This document shows, one piece after another, positions 45,219 to 56,405 of a DNA stretch of 64,000 nucleotides. Under the pieces are notes generated by a model. It saw only the letters and a list, made by a program, of their open reading frames with translations, was not told the origin of the DNA and did no database searches. The stretch lies in NCBI GenBank assembly GCA_001972305.1, contig BDDD01001759.1, positions 216,231 to 280,230 of the forward strand, written 5' to 3'. Numbering within the stretch: the stretch's first letter is position 1; each line of letters starts with the position of its first letter. A program made the translations under genes and the position numbers. The stretch comes from Cephalotus follicularis. Its lineage: Eukaryota; Streptophyta; Magnoliopsida; Oxalidales; Cephalotaceae.

Positions 45219-47531
45219 TGTAATGACCCAAATTTCCATGTAAGATATTAATTATGGAAAATGATTGCTAATATGTATTTTGGCAAATAGTTCAAGGGAC
45301 CCGTAGTATGACCCTACGCTCAGGGGGTTCGGGGGTTCTGCTCCCCGGTGAGCAGACGGGGGGTCCCCCTACCCGGTCAGCGGGCAGGGGCTCGGGGGCA
45401 GCGCCCCCGGAAGAAAATGGAATTTCGATAAGTGATGAGAAGGAAAAACTGTCTTAAGCGCCGACAGTTCCACTTCAAGCGACGACGCTTGGGTAGTAAC
45501 GGAAGACGCTTAGACCCCTTCTATTTGCGCTTTAAACCAGTGCAACGGTAAATTGGACAAAGCCCTCACACCGGCGACGCTTACGAGAAAGAGTCGACAC
45601 TTTGGGCAACGGAAGACGCTCTGATTGAAAACATCGACGTGTTGAAGTCAAGTGTGTCAGTTGACCTGGACGAAGGCTTAAAGCGGCGACGCTTTGTAAG
45701 AAAGCGTCAGCGCTTTAGTCAGGATAGAAGTGAAAAACTCAGGTCAAGCCCGTGACCGGCGACGCTTAGAAAGAAAACGTCGATGCTTTGAGCTACAGAC
45801 AAAATGTAAAATATGGCTTTTTGGCATTTTGTGAGTAAAAATCTTTAATTTTGGACACGTGACAGGCCAGGGGAGGACGATATGAGATGTTATCTGGTAA
45901 TCTAACAGGTGTAAACACTTGGATTGGTTGAATTTTAACACGTGGGCTGCTATGAGAGGAAATTGAGTTGTGTGAAAGGGGGGAAGACTTGCCTCCCAAC
46001 TAATCCTTCTATTTAATGGCTAAGAGGGTTGAACTCGGTCATTTTTGGCTGAGAAGGAAAGTGCTCCTGCTGAGAGTGAAGTGAAGAATTCGTGGGAGAG
46101 CAAAAGAAAAAGAAATTCTAAAGCAAAGTAAGGAAATTCTATACCCATTCTCTACAAAGCATCCCCTGTTTTGCTTTCAATTATGCAGCAGATTGTTCTA
46201 TTGATATCTTGTTCAATTATTGATGAAATTTTGAATGGTTGGATGTTCTGGAAACGTTAGGATGTCTTCTTCAACTGTTATGCATTGCATGTTTCAAGAT
46301 TCTATCGTTTTCTTGATGGAAATTCATGTTTTAAATTGCTGATTGGGCACTGTTTTATTCCTGGATTATGCAGCAACTTCTTTAAATCACATCTTGCTCG
46401 TTTGTTGAATGAAAATTAAATGGTTGGATGTTTTGAAAACCTTAAGATGTCCTCTTTAACTGTTATGTTTTATGTATCTCAAAATTCTGTCGAATTCTTG
46501 ATGAGAATTAATGATTCATTTTACTGATCATGCCCTGTTTTCATATGGAACCACCCACTCTAAAAAAAATTCATAATGGATTCAATTCTCAACCAATTGT
46601 TATGATATTGAGTTTTATGAATTTGTAAATATGTCTACTTTAATGTTTCTGTTTTAAGTTTTAACTGAAAAAGCTTATTTCTATATGAATTATCAGTTTT
46701 CGCAAAGCTATGAAAAACTGTTTTTATGAACTTATTTGAGTCAATTACTCAAATGAACAGAAAAGTTTATGAATTGTGAAAGAAATGTTATGAAATGATT
46801 TTTATGATTGCTTTGAGCTGATCACTCAAAGTAAATGATGAATGAACCACCCTTGGATTGCGATCCAAGGGGAATGGAGCGAGATGCTCAATGTTAATGC
46901 AGCGAGATGCTCACGGACATGCATGTGATGTAAGGATAGTAGTCGGGGAGTGCACAATGCCCCGGTGAAGCGGTGTAAAGGGTTCATTAAGGTTTTTATG
47001 ACTTCTACGTTTATGAAATGTTCTAGTTACGAGTTTGTAATTACAAAAGTGATATGCTTTACGAAATGTTCTAGTTATATGTATTGACTAGAAAAATGTT
47101 ATGTTGAAATGTGTTTACTATAAAAACACCTCACTGAGCTATTTTGAGCTCATTCCTTTCAATGTTGTTTTCAAATAAAATGTTTTTAGGAAATGAATGA
47201 ATGGAGATTACGAGCTTAGAGGAAGCTCTTAAGAAGGAGTTTTTGTGAAAGAAAGGCTATGCGATGATATTTGCATTAATGTTTTGATATGTAATAAGAA
47301 CAAAGTTTTCCGCTGTATTATATGTTTATGTAGAAGAATGATCCTGTGTAATGTAGACCAACGATATGATTATGAAATCTTTATATAAGATGATTATGTG
47401 TCAAGTTTGAATCTAAGATTATGTATGATGTTGCAAGACATGAGTTGATGATGTAGTGTACTTTTAGAGAATAGTACCAAAGGATGTAACGTTTCACACC
47501 CAACGTAACGCAACCGATCCTCGGAGTTCAC
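45219..47531 (+). repeat. 3' LTR of element E, right end deleted
   Basis: TGTAATGACCC to about GGAGTTCAC. It is related to the LTR of D (shared blocks at 46800-47000, 47120-47170 and 47490-47530) but carries a GC-rich cassette at 45318-45411 that D lacks. The GCGACGCTT motif cluster lies at 45452-45790 and the hairpin TGAGCT/AGCTCA at 47135-47152. The last ~40 bases are missing, and a filler copying TGCTTTTCGAACA joins it to D. Confidence 0.88.
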
Positions 47532-47547
47532 AAATGCTTTTCGAACA

Positions 47548-48683
47548 GGCTATTATCAAGTAAAGGTAAAAAAGGATGATGTACCAAAAACTGCTTTTCG
47601 AACAAGATATGGACATTACGAGTTTCTAGTGATGTCATTTGGATTAACAAATGCTCCAACCGTATTCATCGATCTGATGAATAGGATATTCAGTGAATTT
47701 TTGCGCCAGATCGTGATAGTTTTCATTGACGATATACTAGTGTATTCAAAGAGTCAAGATGAGAATGAAGAACATTTGAAAAATCTGCTACAAACACTGA
47801 GGAGGGAACAATTGTATGCTAAGTTCAGCAAATGCCAATTTTGGATGGAAGAGGTATCCTTTTTAGGACACGTTATCACACGGGAAGGTATCTCTGTAGG
47901 CCCCATTAAGACAGAAGTGATAAGAGAATGGCAGAGACCAACAACGGTAGCCGAGATACGAAGTTTTCTTGGATTGGCAGGTTACTACAGAAGGTTCGTT
48001 GAAAATTTCTCTCGTATCGTGAACCCTCTGACAAGGTTAACTCAGAAGAATGTCAAGTTTGATTGGTCTGACCAATGCGAGAAAAGTTTCTTGGAGCTAA
48101 AAGAGAGATTGATGAACGCACCAATATTAGCCTTAACATCTAGATCAGAAGTCTTTGTGGTATATAGCGATCATCTCGCAAAGGACTTGGTTGCACAGTA
48201 ATGCAACAAGGGAAAGTAATCGCTTATGCTTCTAGGCAGCTTAAAGTGCACGAACAGAATTATCCTACCCATGATCTTGAATTGGCTGCGGTTATTTTCG
48301 CACTAAAGATTTGGCGACATTATCTTTAAGGAGAAAAATGCGAAATTTTCACAGATCATAAAAGCCTAAAGTATATCTTTACTCAGAAGGAGTTAAACAT
48401 AAGGCAATGGAGATGGCTTGAACTCCTTAAGGATTACGACTCCCCAATTCAGTATCATCCCGAAAAAGTTAACGTTGTGGCAGATGCTTTAAGTCGTAAG
48501 AACATGGAAAATTTTGCAATGATGATTACTGCACAAGAGGAATTAGTAAGAGGTTTTCAAAAGTTGAACTTGGAAATTATAAGGCAAGGAAAGGGGGCGT
48601 CCTTATCTCAAGTAATAGCTCAACCAGCTCTGGTTGAAAGAAAAAGAAAAGTCAGTTTGATGATTTGTAGCTTAAGGAGATAA
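47548..48683 (+). pseudogene. pol: RT C-terminal half and RNase H of element D
   Basis: It resumes [20 protein letters not shown], then [33 protein letters not shown] and [19 protein letters not shown] one-base loss in the RNase H motif (GATCATCTCGC for an expected Ala codon after YSD, near 48170) shifts the frame. It then reads [37 protein letters not shown] and [14 protein letters not shown], with a TAA at about 48328. FIDD is intact. Confidence 0.9.
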
Positions 48684-50062
48684 CAGAGGGAGTGCAAAAT
48701 GGAAAAGATTCACACATTAATTTGGGAGTTGATCGAGTTTTAAGATTTGATTCAAGGTTGTGTGTCCCATCAAATGCTGCTTTGAAGAAGGAAGTATTGA
48801 CGGAAGCACATAGTTCAAAATTTTGAGTCCACCCTAGAAGTACAAAGATGTATAGGGATTTACGGGACCTATACTGGTGGAATAACAGAAAGAGAGAAAT
48901 TGCGGACTTTGTGTCAAGATGTCTGGTTTGCCAACAGGTTAAAGCTGAGCACCATTTGCCAAAAGGAACTCTACAATCGCTTACCATACCCGAGTGGAAG
49001 TGGGAGCACATCAGCGTGGACTTCATAACTGGACTTCCGAGAACCGTTAAGGGTAATAACGCAATATGGGTAATTGTGGATCATTTAACGAAATCTGCTC
49101 ATTTCTTACCGATTAAAGATAGACATTCATTATGTCAATTGGCGAGAATTTATGAGCAAAAAATAATCAGGTTACATGGCATACCTGTATCGATTGTTTC
49201 AGATCGAGATCCCCATTTCACATGAAGATTTTGGAAGAGTCTACAAAATGCTTTAGGTACTAGATTCAATTTTACTACGGCATACCACCCGTAGACGGAT
49301 GGACAATCAGAGCGAACCATTCAAATATTTGAAGACATGGTAAGAGCTTGCGTTATAGATTTTCAAGGAAGTTGGGAACAGCATGTCACCCTGATTCAAT
49401 TTGCCTACGATAACAGCTTCCAAGCTAGTATACAGATGGCACCTTTTGAAGCACTATACAGACGGAGGTGTCGAATACCTATATGTTTGGAATAAATAGG
49501 AGAAAGGAAACTATTGGAACCAGAAATGGAACAAGTAACTATGTAAAAGGTAAAGCTGATTTGGAAATGTCTCTTAACAGACCAAAGTAGACAAAAAAGC
49601 TATGCAGATAAAGACGAAGGGAATTACAGTTTGAAGTGGGAGAATATATTTTCTTAAAGATATCACCTTCGAAAGGGGTAATGAGATTTGTCAAGAATGG
49701 AAAACTTAGTCCAAGGTATATTGGACCGTTCGAGATTCTAGAAAGAATTGGAGAGGTTGCGTATAGGCTAGCACTATCACCAAATCTCTCTAACGTTCAT
49801 GATGTTTTCCATATATCTCTTCTTCGAAAATATTGGCCAACCCATCACACATTTTAATAGTCGAAACAATACAAGTGTGTGAAGATTTGTCATACAACGA
49901 GCAACCCGTGGAAGTCTTGGATTATAAAGAACAAATTCTACGGACCAAAACCATTCCATTGGTAAAGATTTTATGGAGAAATCATGGAATCGATGAAGCT
50001 ACTTGGGAATTGGAGGAAACTATGAGAAAATAATACCCTCATCTTTTTAAGTCTGTTGTATA
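48684..50062 (+). pseudogene. pol: integrase and chromodomain of element D
   Basis: MYRDLRDLYWWNNRKREIAD, CLVCQQVKAEHHLPKGTL (intact CxxC), WEHISVDFITGLPRTVKGNN and FLPIKDRHSLCQLARIY lead to the core. A TAG at 49292-49294 lies where CAG codes Gln in HPQTDGQ. Further stops and frame changes occur near 49224, 49495 and 49853. The chromodomain (YNEQPVEVLDYKEQILRTKT, VKILWRNHGIDEATWELEE) ends at 50060-50062. Confidence 0.9.
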
Positions 50063-50101
50063 AGCAAATTTTGAGGACAAAATTTTGTAAGGAGGGAAGA
50101 A

Positions 50102-51958
50102 TGTAATGACCGAAAATTTTGTTGAAGTTATTGTTTATTGAAATATGGTTGTTCTAAGTGTTGTATGGTGTGTTGTGCGTTTTGTAGCGTTGAAAGCATC
50201 GACTATCTAATGACAAAGTGTCGATGGTTAGTCTTCAGTGTACAAAGCGTCGACTAATTTTGTACCCCAAAATACACCAAACTTATTAGCTAAAGCGTCG
50301 ACAGTTTGTTATAGTGTAATGGAGAAAGCGGCGATGCTTTTAAGCCTTATTTCCTTTGTTAAAAATGCTTAACCGGTGACGCTTAAAGTAAAAGTGGCAG
50401 CGCTTTAAGGTTAAAGCGTTGATCCTTTTTAAATTATAAAGCTTGAAAGCGCCGATGCTTTTCTCATTTTTTTTTTCGTTTAGTGAATTAATTATGTTAA
50501 TTATGGACGTGTGTCGACTACCGGATGAAGAATTGAGATTTTTTACCTGACCTTTATTATTTTAAGATAAAAAGAGGGCAAGTGTCGTTCATCTGGACGA
50601 AGGGAATTTTAACACATGGGCGGCATAACGTGGACTACGTAACTAGCTGACGCACAGGATAAGAAGTCTGCAGATTAACTTCCCTATAAATACGGTTAAT
50701 GGAGAAAGAGAGCAGTAAAAAGTTCTACCAAAAAAATTACCGAGAGAGAGAACAAAGAGAGAAAGAAAGAGAGAAAGAAAAAGAGAGAAGAGGAGAAGAA
50801 AAAAAAAGACAGAATTTTGCTAAAATTTTGGTGTAGAAATTACTTCAGTATAGAAAAGGAAAGAAGGAGATTAAAGCAATGTAAGGAAATTCCTACTCAC
50901 TTTTCCAAAGCATTTTATTCTATATTTTTATGCCAAAGTATTTTATGTTATTTCTGGAAAATTATGCAACTGATTGTTATGTTTTATGTATTTTGAATTT
51001 CTGGCAATTTCTTGATGAAATTATATGTTTAAAATTACTGCTCATATTGTGTTGTTATTTCTCAGTGAAAATTATGATTTTATCATTATGAAATTGTTGA
51101 TATGTTTACTATAATTTTTTCTGTTTTTATATATAAATTCAGTTTTACAAATGTTGTACGAATTTATTTTCACGGATACCTTGAGCAGATCACTCAACGT
51201 ATTGAGAAATGATTTTAATCTGAAAATGTAATAAACTGAGATGAACAACTCTTGGGTTGCCATCCAAGAGGGATTAATCGGAGAAGAATTAAATGAGCGG
51301 AGACTGATCACGGACATGCATGTGATGTAAGGATAGTAAGCGGGGAGTGCACAGTGCCCCAGTGAAGCAAAAGGTTTCAGTTGGGTTATTTAAGTTTATA
51401 CAACCCCTCAGTTATTTATGAAATATTCTGATTCATGAAATATGATCAGAAAAAGAAATGAAATGTTTTGTTTCAAGAAATATGAACAGAAAAGAATGAA
51501 TGTGATGAAATGTTTATTTTGAAACCCTTACTAGGCTATTTAAGCTCATTCCTTTCAATGTTTTGTTTTTTATTTGAAATTTTCCAGGGAATGTATAAAC
51601 GAAGAGATTTCGAGCTTTAGAGGGAACTCGTAAATGAAGCTTTTGAAAGGGAATTATGTTATACATTAATATTTTGTATAAACTACTTTTGATGTAATAA
51701 GTTAATATTTTTCCATTGTAAAATGTATCATGATGATGTTGACTATGATCGTTATGGTTTATGATAATTTCAACGAGAGTATAAGTTTTTAAAGTTTAGT
51801 ATTTAAAGTTTCAAATTAAATATGAGTTTATGAGAAATTGGATAAATATTAGTAATTAGTAAAATTGTTAAATGATCAAAGGCTTCACCGCCACGTAACG
51901 CACTGAATCTTCGTAGTTCACTTTGAGAATAAAATGAACTCGGATCGGGGGCATTACA
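50102..51958 (+). repeat. 3' LTR of element D (1857 bp)
   Basis: TGTAATGACCGAAAA to GGGGGCATTACA. TATAAATA is at 50685-50692, the motif cluster at 50195-50465 and the hairpin region at about 51530-51548. Compared with the 5' LTR, several motif CpGs are changed: the 16-bp palindrome has become AAAGCGGCGATGCTTT. Confidence 0.93.
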
Positions 51959-52790
51959 AAAGTACTTGCATGATTGAACTTTTTCTAGCTACTAATGTTA
52001 GTTCAACTTCGGTTTTGGATTCAGGTTGTGGAACTAATATTTGTAACTCTTTGCAGGGGCTATGAGGCACTAGATAGCTGAGGGAGGCTGAAGCTTTTGA
52101 CTTGTGCTTAGGTGATGGATAGAGGATTCACACCATGGCAATAGGCGTTTTTTAATTGTTTTTGAGTAATGACCACGTAATTAAACTTGATCCTTGTTAT
52201 TTTGTCAAGAACCTTGTACGAAACATTATTTCTGTTTCCTATTTCTATAAGATGGGCATGGAGCTCATTTTTTCTGCATATGGCTGTAGACTTATACATA
52301 ACAATGTTCTTATATGTGATGAACACATTTACAATGGGACTATGTTTTAAATACAAATGAACAAATGGATTTAACAATTCAAACTGGAACTAGCACTAAA
52401 CGATAAAGAGAGATAAGTGATGTAAACCCTTCATACATATGGCATTGTAGATTAGGCCATCCAAGCGAGGCTAGACTAACAAGTATGGTTAAGGATGGTC
52501 TTTAGGACATCCAGGATGTGGAGTCCTTTCCTACATGCGAGCCATATTTAATTGGCAAGATGACCAAATCTCCCTTCTCCGGGGTAGGAGAAAAGGCAGT
52601 GGACATACTGGGACTTGTCCACATCGATGTCTGTGAACCTATTTCGGTCAATGCTATTGGAGGTTTGCCCTACTTCATTAAATTCACCGATGACTTGTAA
52701 CAGTATGGGTATGTGTTTCTGATGAAACACAAGTCTGAAGCCTTTGAGGGGTTCAAGGAATCAGATTAGAAGTAGAAAAGCAAATGGGTT
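51959..52790 (+). pseudogene. pol: protease and integrase N-terminal part of copia copy 2
   Basis: After the TSD the frame reads TCMIELFLATNVSSTSVLD, then SGCGTNICNSLQGL, a copia protease with its DSG triad. The pre-integrase block HCRLGHPSEARLTSMVKDGL and EPYLIGKMTKSPFSG follow (52440-52580), with one zinc Cys changed to Tyr. The integrase start has LVHIDVCEPISVNAIGGLPY and FIKFTDDL, then VFLMKHKSEAFEGFKES and EVEKQMGLW. Stops are scattered. It ends at about 52790, where LTR sequence begins. Confidence 0.85.
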
Positions 52791-54205
52791 TGTGGACTAA
52801 TCACACAGCCACAGATGGTGTCATGTCTCCATACCAGAGAACATGCCTATGGTACCCCCATAGATGGTTATATCTCAGTATGCCAAAAATTCTCAAAAGA
52901 TTGATTTATTCCAAAATCAATTAAAACGAATAGGGATTCCAATTAAATCCAAAATTTATCAATCCTAAAATCATTTGTCAAAACAAGAGTGATTTATCAA
53001 ATCAAATAAATCTATGCTATCACGTACATGGTTATTAAAAAATCAACGAACTGATTATATATATGATTGAACAAAAACCCATATGTAAGTAATCAAAACT
53101 CAACTGATTTATTACTATGAAATAATCAAAGAGAGATAACAAGGAACGAAATCCGTACCTTAAACGCTCAAAATCAATACCAATAGATATAATTTTTAAT
53201 CACACAAAATCACACATGAAATATAATAAAATTTTTAAGGCCTATAACTAATTTATAATGTTAATTTTAGGCACTTAAAAGAGATTATGAGACCAAAACA
53301 CAGGAAACCAAGATACTGATATTACAAAGTGATGAATATGGTCTCTGGGTGCCAAAACAAGAATGGAAGATTGATTGATTGTGGGTCCAAGCTAAGTTTA
53401 CTAATGCATTGGAACAAAACAAAAAAAAGTTCATAGCTGATTAAAAAAAAAAAAACAAAAGAAATAGTGAATTCAAAAGAAACAAAAGAAACAATGAAGC
53501 AATGGCACCGAAATTGCTATGGTGGGACCAAGCCATGGTTTGCATGCATTAGACATATAAAGCAAGGATTAAACATGCTATGGGCATGATGCCTTGTGTT
53601 AGAAATTGCAAGAATTGCGTGTGCGTCACCAGGCAGAGGAAAAAGAAAGAGTGTGGGGTGTGGGCCCATGTGCTGACGCCATGACAGAAAAAGAGAGAGG
53701 CTGGGCGCAGGTGCGGTTTTGAGGAGAAAAATACAAAGATTGAGCAAAAAAAATTTGGTTTATGCACAGATGATCAAATTTTCACGCTTCAAATCATACC
53801 AGATAAAACCTGGATCAAAAGAGGATAAAAGGCAGACACAGTACCTGGAAGAGTTGAGGGTGGCACACGAAATAAGAGAAGGAGAGGAATCACTCAAAAC
53901 AAATAGTTTATATATATATATATATATTAGGATCGGGTAGGGTTAGAACTAAAAAGGGATTTTATTTATTTATTTATTTATTTATTTGGGCTTTACTAAC
54001 TATTATTTACTTACAAATAAAATCTATTAGCCCAATACTAATATTATATTAACCCGACAGATACAGACTAAACGGGTCCACATCGAAATAAACTAAATGG
54101 TTCAAACCAAAATTATCCAACCTGACATAAAGACCAAAAATAATAAATGACTATTATAATTATAATAACCAAATAAAATAATACACAAACATAAGAGGTA
54201 TTACA
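52790..54205 (-). repeat. LTR fragment H (minus), related to solo LTR G
   Basis: On the minus strand it opens TGTAATACCTCTTATG at 54205. Near its truncated end it matches G at 43010-43110 (ACCATCTATGGGGGTACCATAGGCATG versus the same with CACC). It holds TA repeats (53910-53928), a TTTA array (53957-53988) and A-rich runs. The right edge lies inside Athila-like gag; the left edge is broken against copia 2, so there is no TSD. It has no gene. Confidence 0.7.
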
Positions 54206-54615
54206 AGAACTTTCTTAATGGCATCAAGTAGATGAAGATTAATTTGGACTTGTTGAAACAACTGTAACATTTCTTCCATCTTGGCGCTCTTCTTACCAAT
54301 TGAGGAAAATGAAGGAAACTCCAAACATGAAGGAAAAGGGCTTTAGGCATGTAAGAATGAGGTTCGCCTGACCCAACTTGTTGGTTCTCCTGGAGTCTCA
54401 GTAGCTGAACTAGACTCTTTTTTAATACTCTCCACAGGGATTCCTACCACTTGGCAATTCCTGAGAGTCATCACTACCTTGGCTTGTTCTTGGAATGTGT
54501 TCTTACCAGACTGACTGTTCGGATTGCCTACTACTTGACTTGGAAGTTGGCCTTCCTCTCTTCTATTAACAAAGACACGCCCCATTCCCGAGCACCCCCA
54601 CCCGAGGATGGCCAT
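54206..54615 (-). pseudogene. gag: Athila-like gag fragment
   Basis: The minus strand reads NRREEGQLPSQVVGNPNSQ, TLRNCQVV and, further on in another frame, EEMLQLFQQVQINLHLLDAI. The LPSQ..NP, TLR and F..VQIN..LLDAIK blocks are the linker and C-terminal gag region of Athila-type Ty3/gypsy elements. It is cut on the left by LTR fragment H directly after DAIKK and on the right by the unassigned block. It probably belongs with the primer site at 62186-62203. Confidence 0.65.
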
Positions 54616-55123
54616 GCCAGGTGGAAGGATCCTCCACCCGGATCCCTAACCAAAACCCCAACAAACAAAGACTAACACTAAGGCCAGGGCGGGAGTTAAA
54701 ATACGGTGCCGAGGAGAGCCATGCTCCCCAGGCCAAACGCACCTAAGGCATACAAACAAGGATATGCCCGGGCACAAAAACGACAATGTTTACCATAAAG
54801 CTAAGCCTGGGATCAACACAAGGGCCCAGGGACAAACGCCAAGCATGGGACAACTACCCGAGGTCTCTCCAGCACTCAACTTACACTAAGGAGACGAAAT
54901 TTTACCCTGGACAAGTACCCAAGGGATCCACCAGGGCTCACACGACAAAACATCATCAGGGACCGAGCTGGTCAGAGGTCGGGAGGACAGGCAAAACTAA
55001 GGAAAACTTCTTAACTCTCTATTAACGCCTGCGAGCATGCCCGGGGACAAACGCTAGACCTCAGCTTAGGGTTAACCAACCCGAGCTGCGAGGTCAACAT
55101 AAGGTTTGACTAACCATGAACAT

Positions 55124-55259
55124 TGCCACCCTTCCCCCGGCATCTCAGCAGACGTGCCACGCTGAAAAGGCCCCAGGGAGAAACACTGAGGTGCCACCCT
55201 TCCCCCGGCATCTCAACAGATGTGCCACGCTGAAAAGGCTCCGGGGAGAAACACAGAGG
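55124..55259. repeat. 68-bp tandem duplication
   Basis: Two adjacent copies start TGCCACCCTTCCCCCGGCAT at 55124 and 55192 and differ at a handful of bases. Confidence 0.9.
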
Positions 55260-56199
55260 TTTCACCAAGGCCAGGGTTGGGGAGACCTGCTCCTCTGCCC
55301 TGGGTCAAACGACTCCCAAACCCGTGCGTCATCCCTACACCCCAAACACTTAGCATTAACAACAGGGCTGGAAAAACAGCTCATAACAACAAAGTATATA
55401 AAACAACAAGTGAATTATATACGGTCCCGGGCAAAATGCCAAGGACCCACAACATCCAAGAAGTCATATACATGTTTACAAAAGAGGGTTACAAGACATA
55501 GACAATAACAAAGTCTACACAAAACCCCAAGAATGTCCCCAAAAGCATGAAGGTGCCCGTGGCCGAAGAGCTATCCTAAGGTGCTGCGTCAGGCGTCTAC
55601 CTCTTTCAACACGTTATCCTTAGTGGATCTCAAGAACGCTACTGCCCCGCTTCCTCTGCACACAAAACTAAGAGGGGATTAGTCCAACTGACTAGTGAGT
55701 AAGATCAAGGAATATCTTGGGCAAACCCACTTCCACCGGGGTGCCAAGAGCCAAGGTAAACGTGCCCTGCCCCAACTGGGCCGAGGACAACCCATATCCT
55801 CTGCTCAACAAAAGAAGGCAGAGGTTAATATGTACAAAGATATCGATAAAAAGGAAACTCGAGGAGACGTCAGAGCTATCAACTCAATGACCGACCTCAA
55901 GGAAAGAAGATAACAACAGGTTATATATATATATCAATCATGCCAGGGATCCGAGGATCAACAAAAGATCATACTCTAAGGATCAACATTTATCAGGGGA
56001 CTACTGGTACTGTATCAATCACAAGCACAATTCCATACACACACACATGCACACATCATACTCACACACTTCCATAGTCGGAACCACCTCGGCAAGCACA
56101 AATAACAGCTCCGTTGAAGATCCATCAACGTGGTCATAGGCTACAGGACTGTACACATCCCTAATATACACATATAGATACCCACTTCAAGAGCATCGC

Positions 56200-56405
56200 A
56201 TGAACATCAATAGAAGGGTTGCGCAAGAACTCCTTCTTCGACAATCACACATTGGCGCACCTCAATACATGAACATCGATCGAGGGGCAACGCAAGCCCA
56301 CACCTGTCGGCAATCACGAGCTCAGCATTACACCATATGAACATCGATCGAGGAGCTACCTCGTCGGCAATCACGTAGCGTTGGTATCATCCAAGGGGCC
56401 CATGA
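56200..56405. repeat. three tandem ~69-bp units
   Basis: ATGAACATC starts units at 56200, 56269 and 56337. Each continues with ATCGA.GGGG-like sequence and CGGCAATCAC or CGACAATCAC. Confidence 0.8.

Larger units (their letters stand above)
36464..47531 (+). mobile_element. Ty3/gypsy chromovirus E nested in element D, same family
   Basis: It starts TGTAATGACCC right after D's FSKID codons. It has a 127-bp remnant of 5' LTR, a good primer site, ORF0, a long gag-pol frame with chromodomain, polypurine tract and a 2.3-kb 3' LTR whose last ~40 bases are missing. D's RT resumes at about 47548. ORF0, gag and pol align with D throughout, so a family member inserted into another. The TSD (TTGAT at 36459-36463) has no partner because the right edge is deleted. 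Solo LTR G is nested in it. Confidence 0.9.
32040..51958 (+). mobile_element. Ty3/gypsy chromovirus D with extra 5' ORF, split by element E
   Basis: Two well-matched LTRs (32040-33887 and 50102-51958) flank primer site, a coiled-coil ORF, gag and pol with chromodomain. The target repeat is CAAGT/AAAGT in copia 2 gag. Element E sits inside its RT, after the codons for FSKID. Without E, D is close to 9 kb. LTR similarity looks high by eye, so D is younger than A and B, although its frames already carry stops and frameshifts. Confidence 0.92.
27375..52790 (+). mobile_element. Ty1-copia copy 2, interrupted by chromovirus D
   Basis: The 5' LTR, primer site, leader and gag occupy 27375-32039. Protease and integrase resume at 51959 after element D and run to about 52790, where a minus-strand LTR fragment truncates it. 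The duplicated target of D is CAAGT (32035-32039) versus AAAGT (51959-51963), one mismatch. RT, RNase H and 3' LTR are missing from the window. Confidence 0.85.

Noticed and set aside
52838..52842. AGAAC as a TSD for LTR fragment H, matching 54206-54210
   Set aside because: Homology to LTR G continues left of 52838 to about 52790, so the match is chance and H is truncated.
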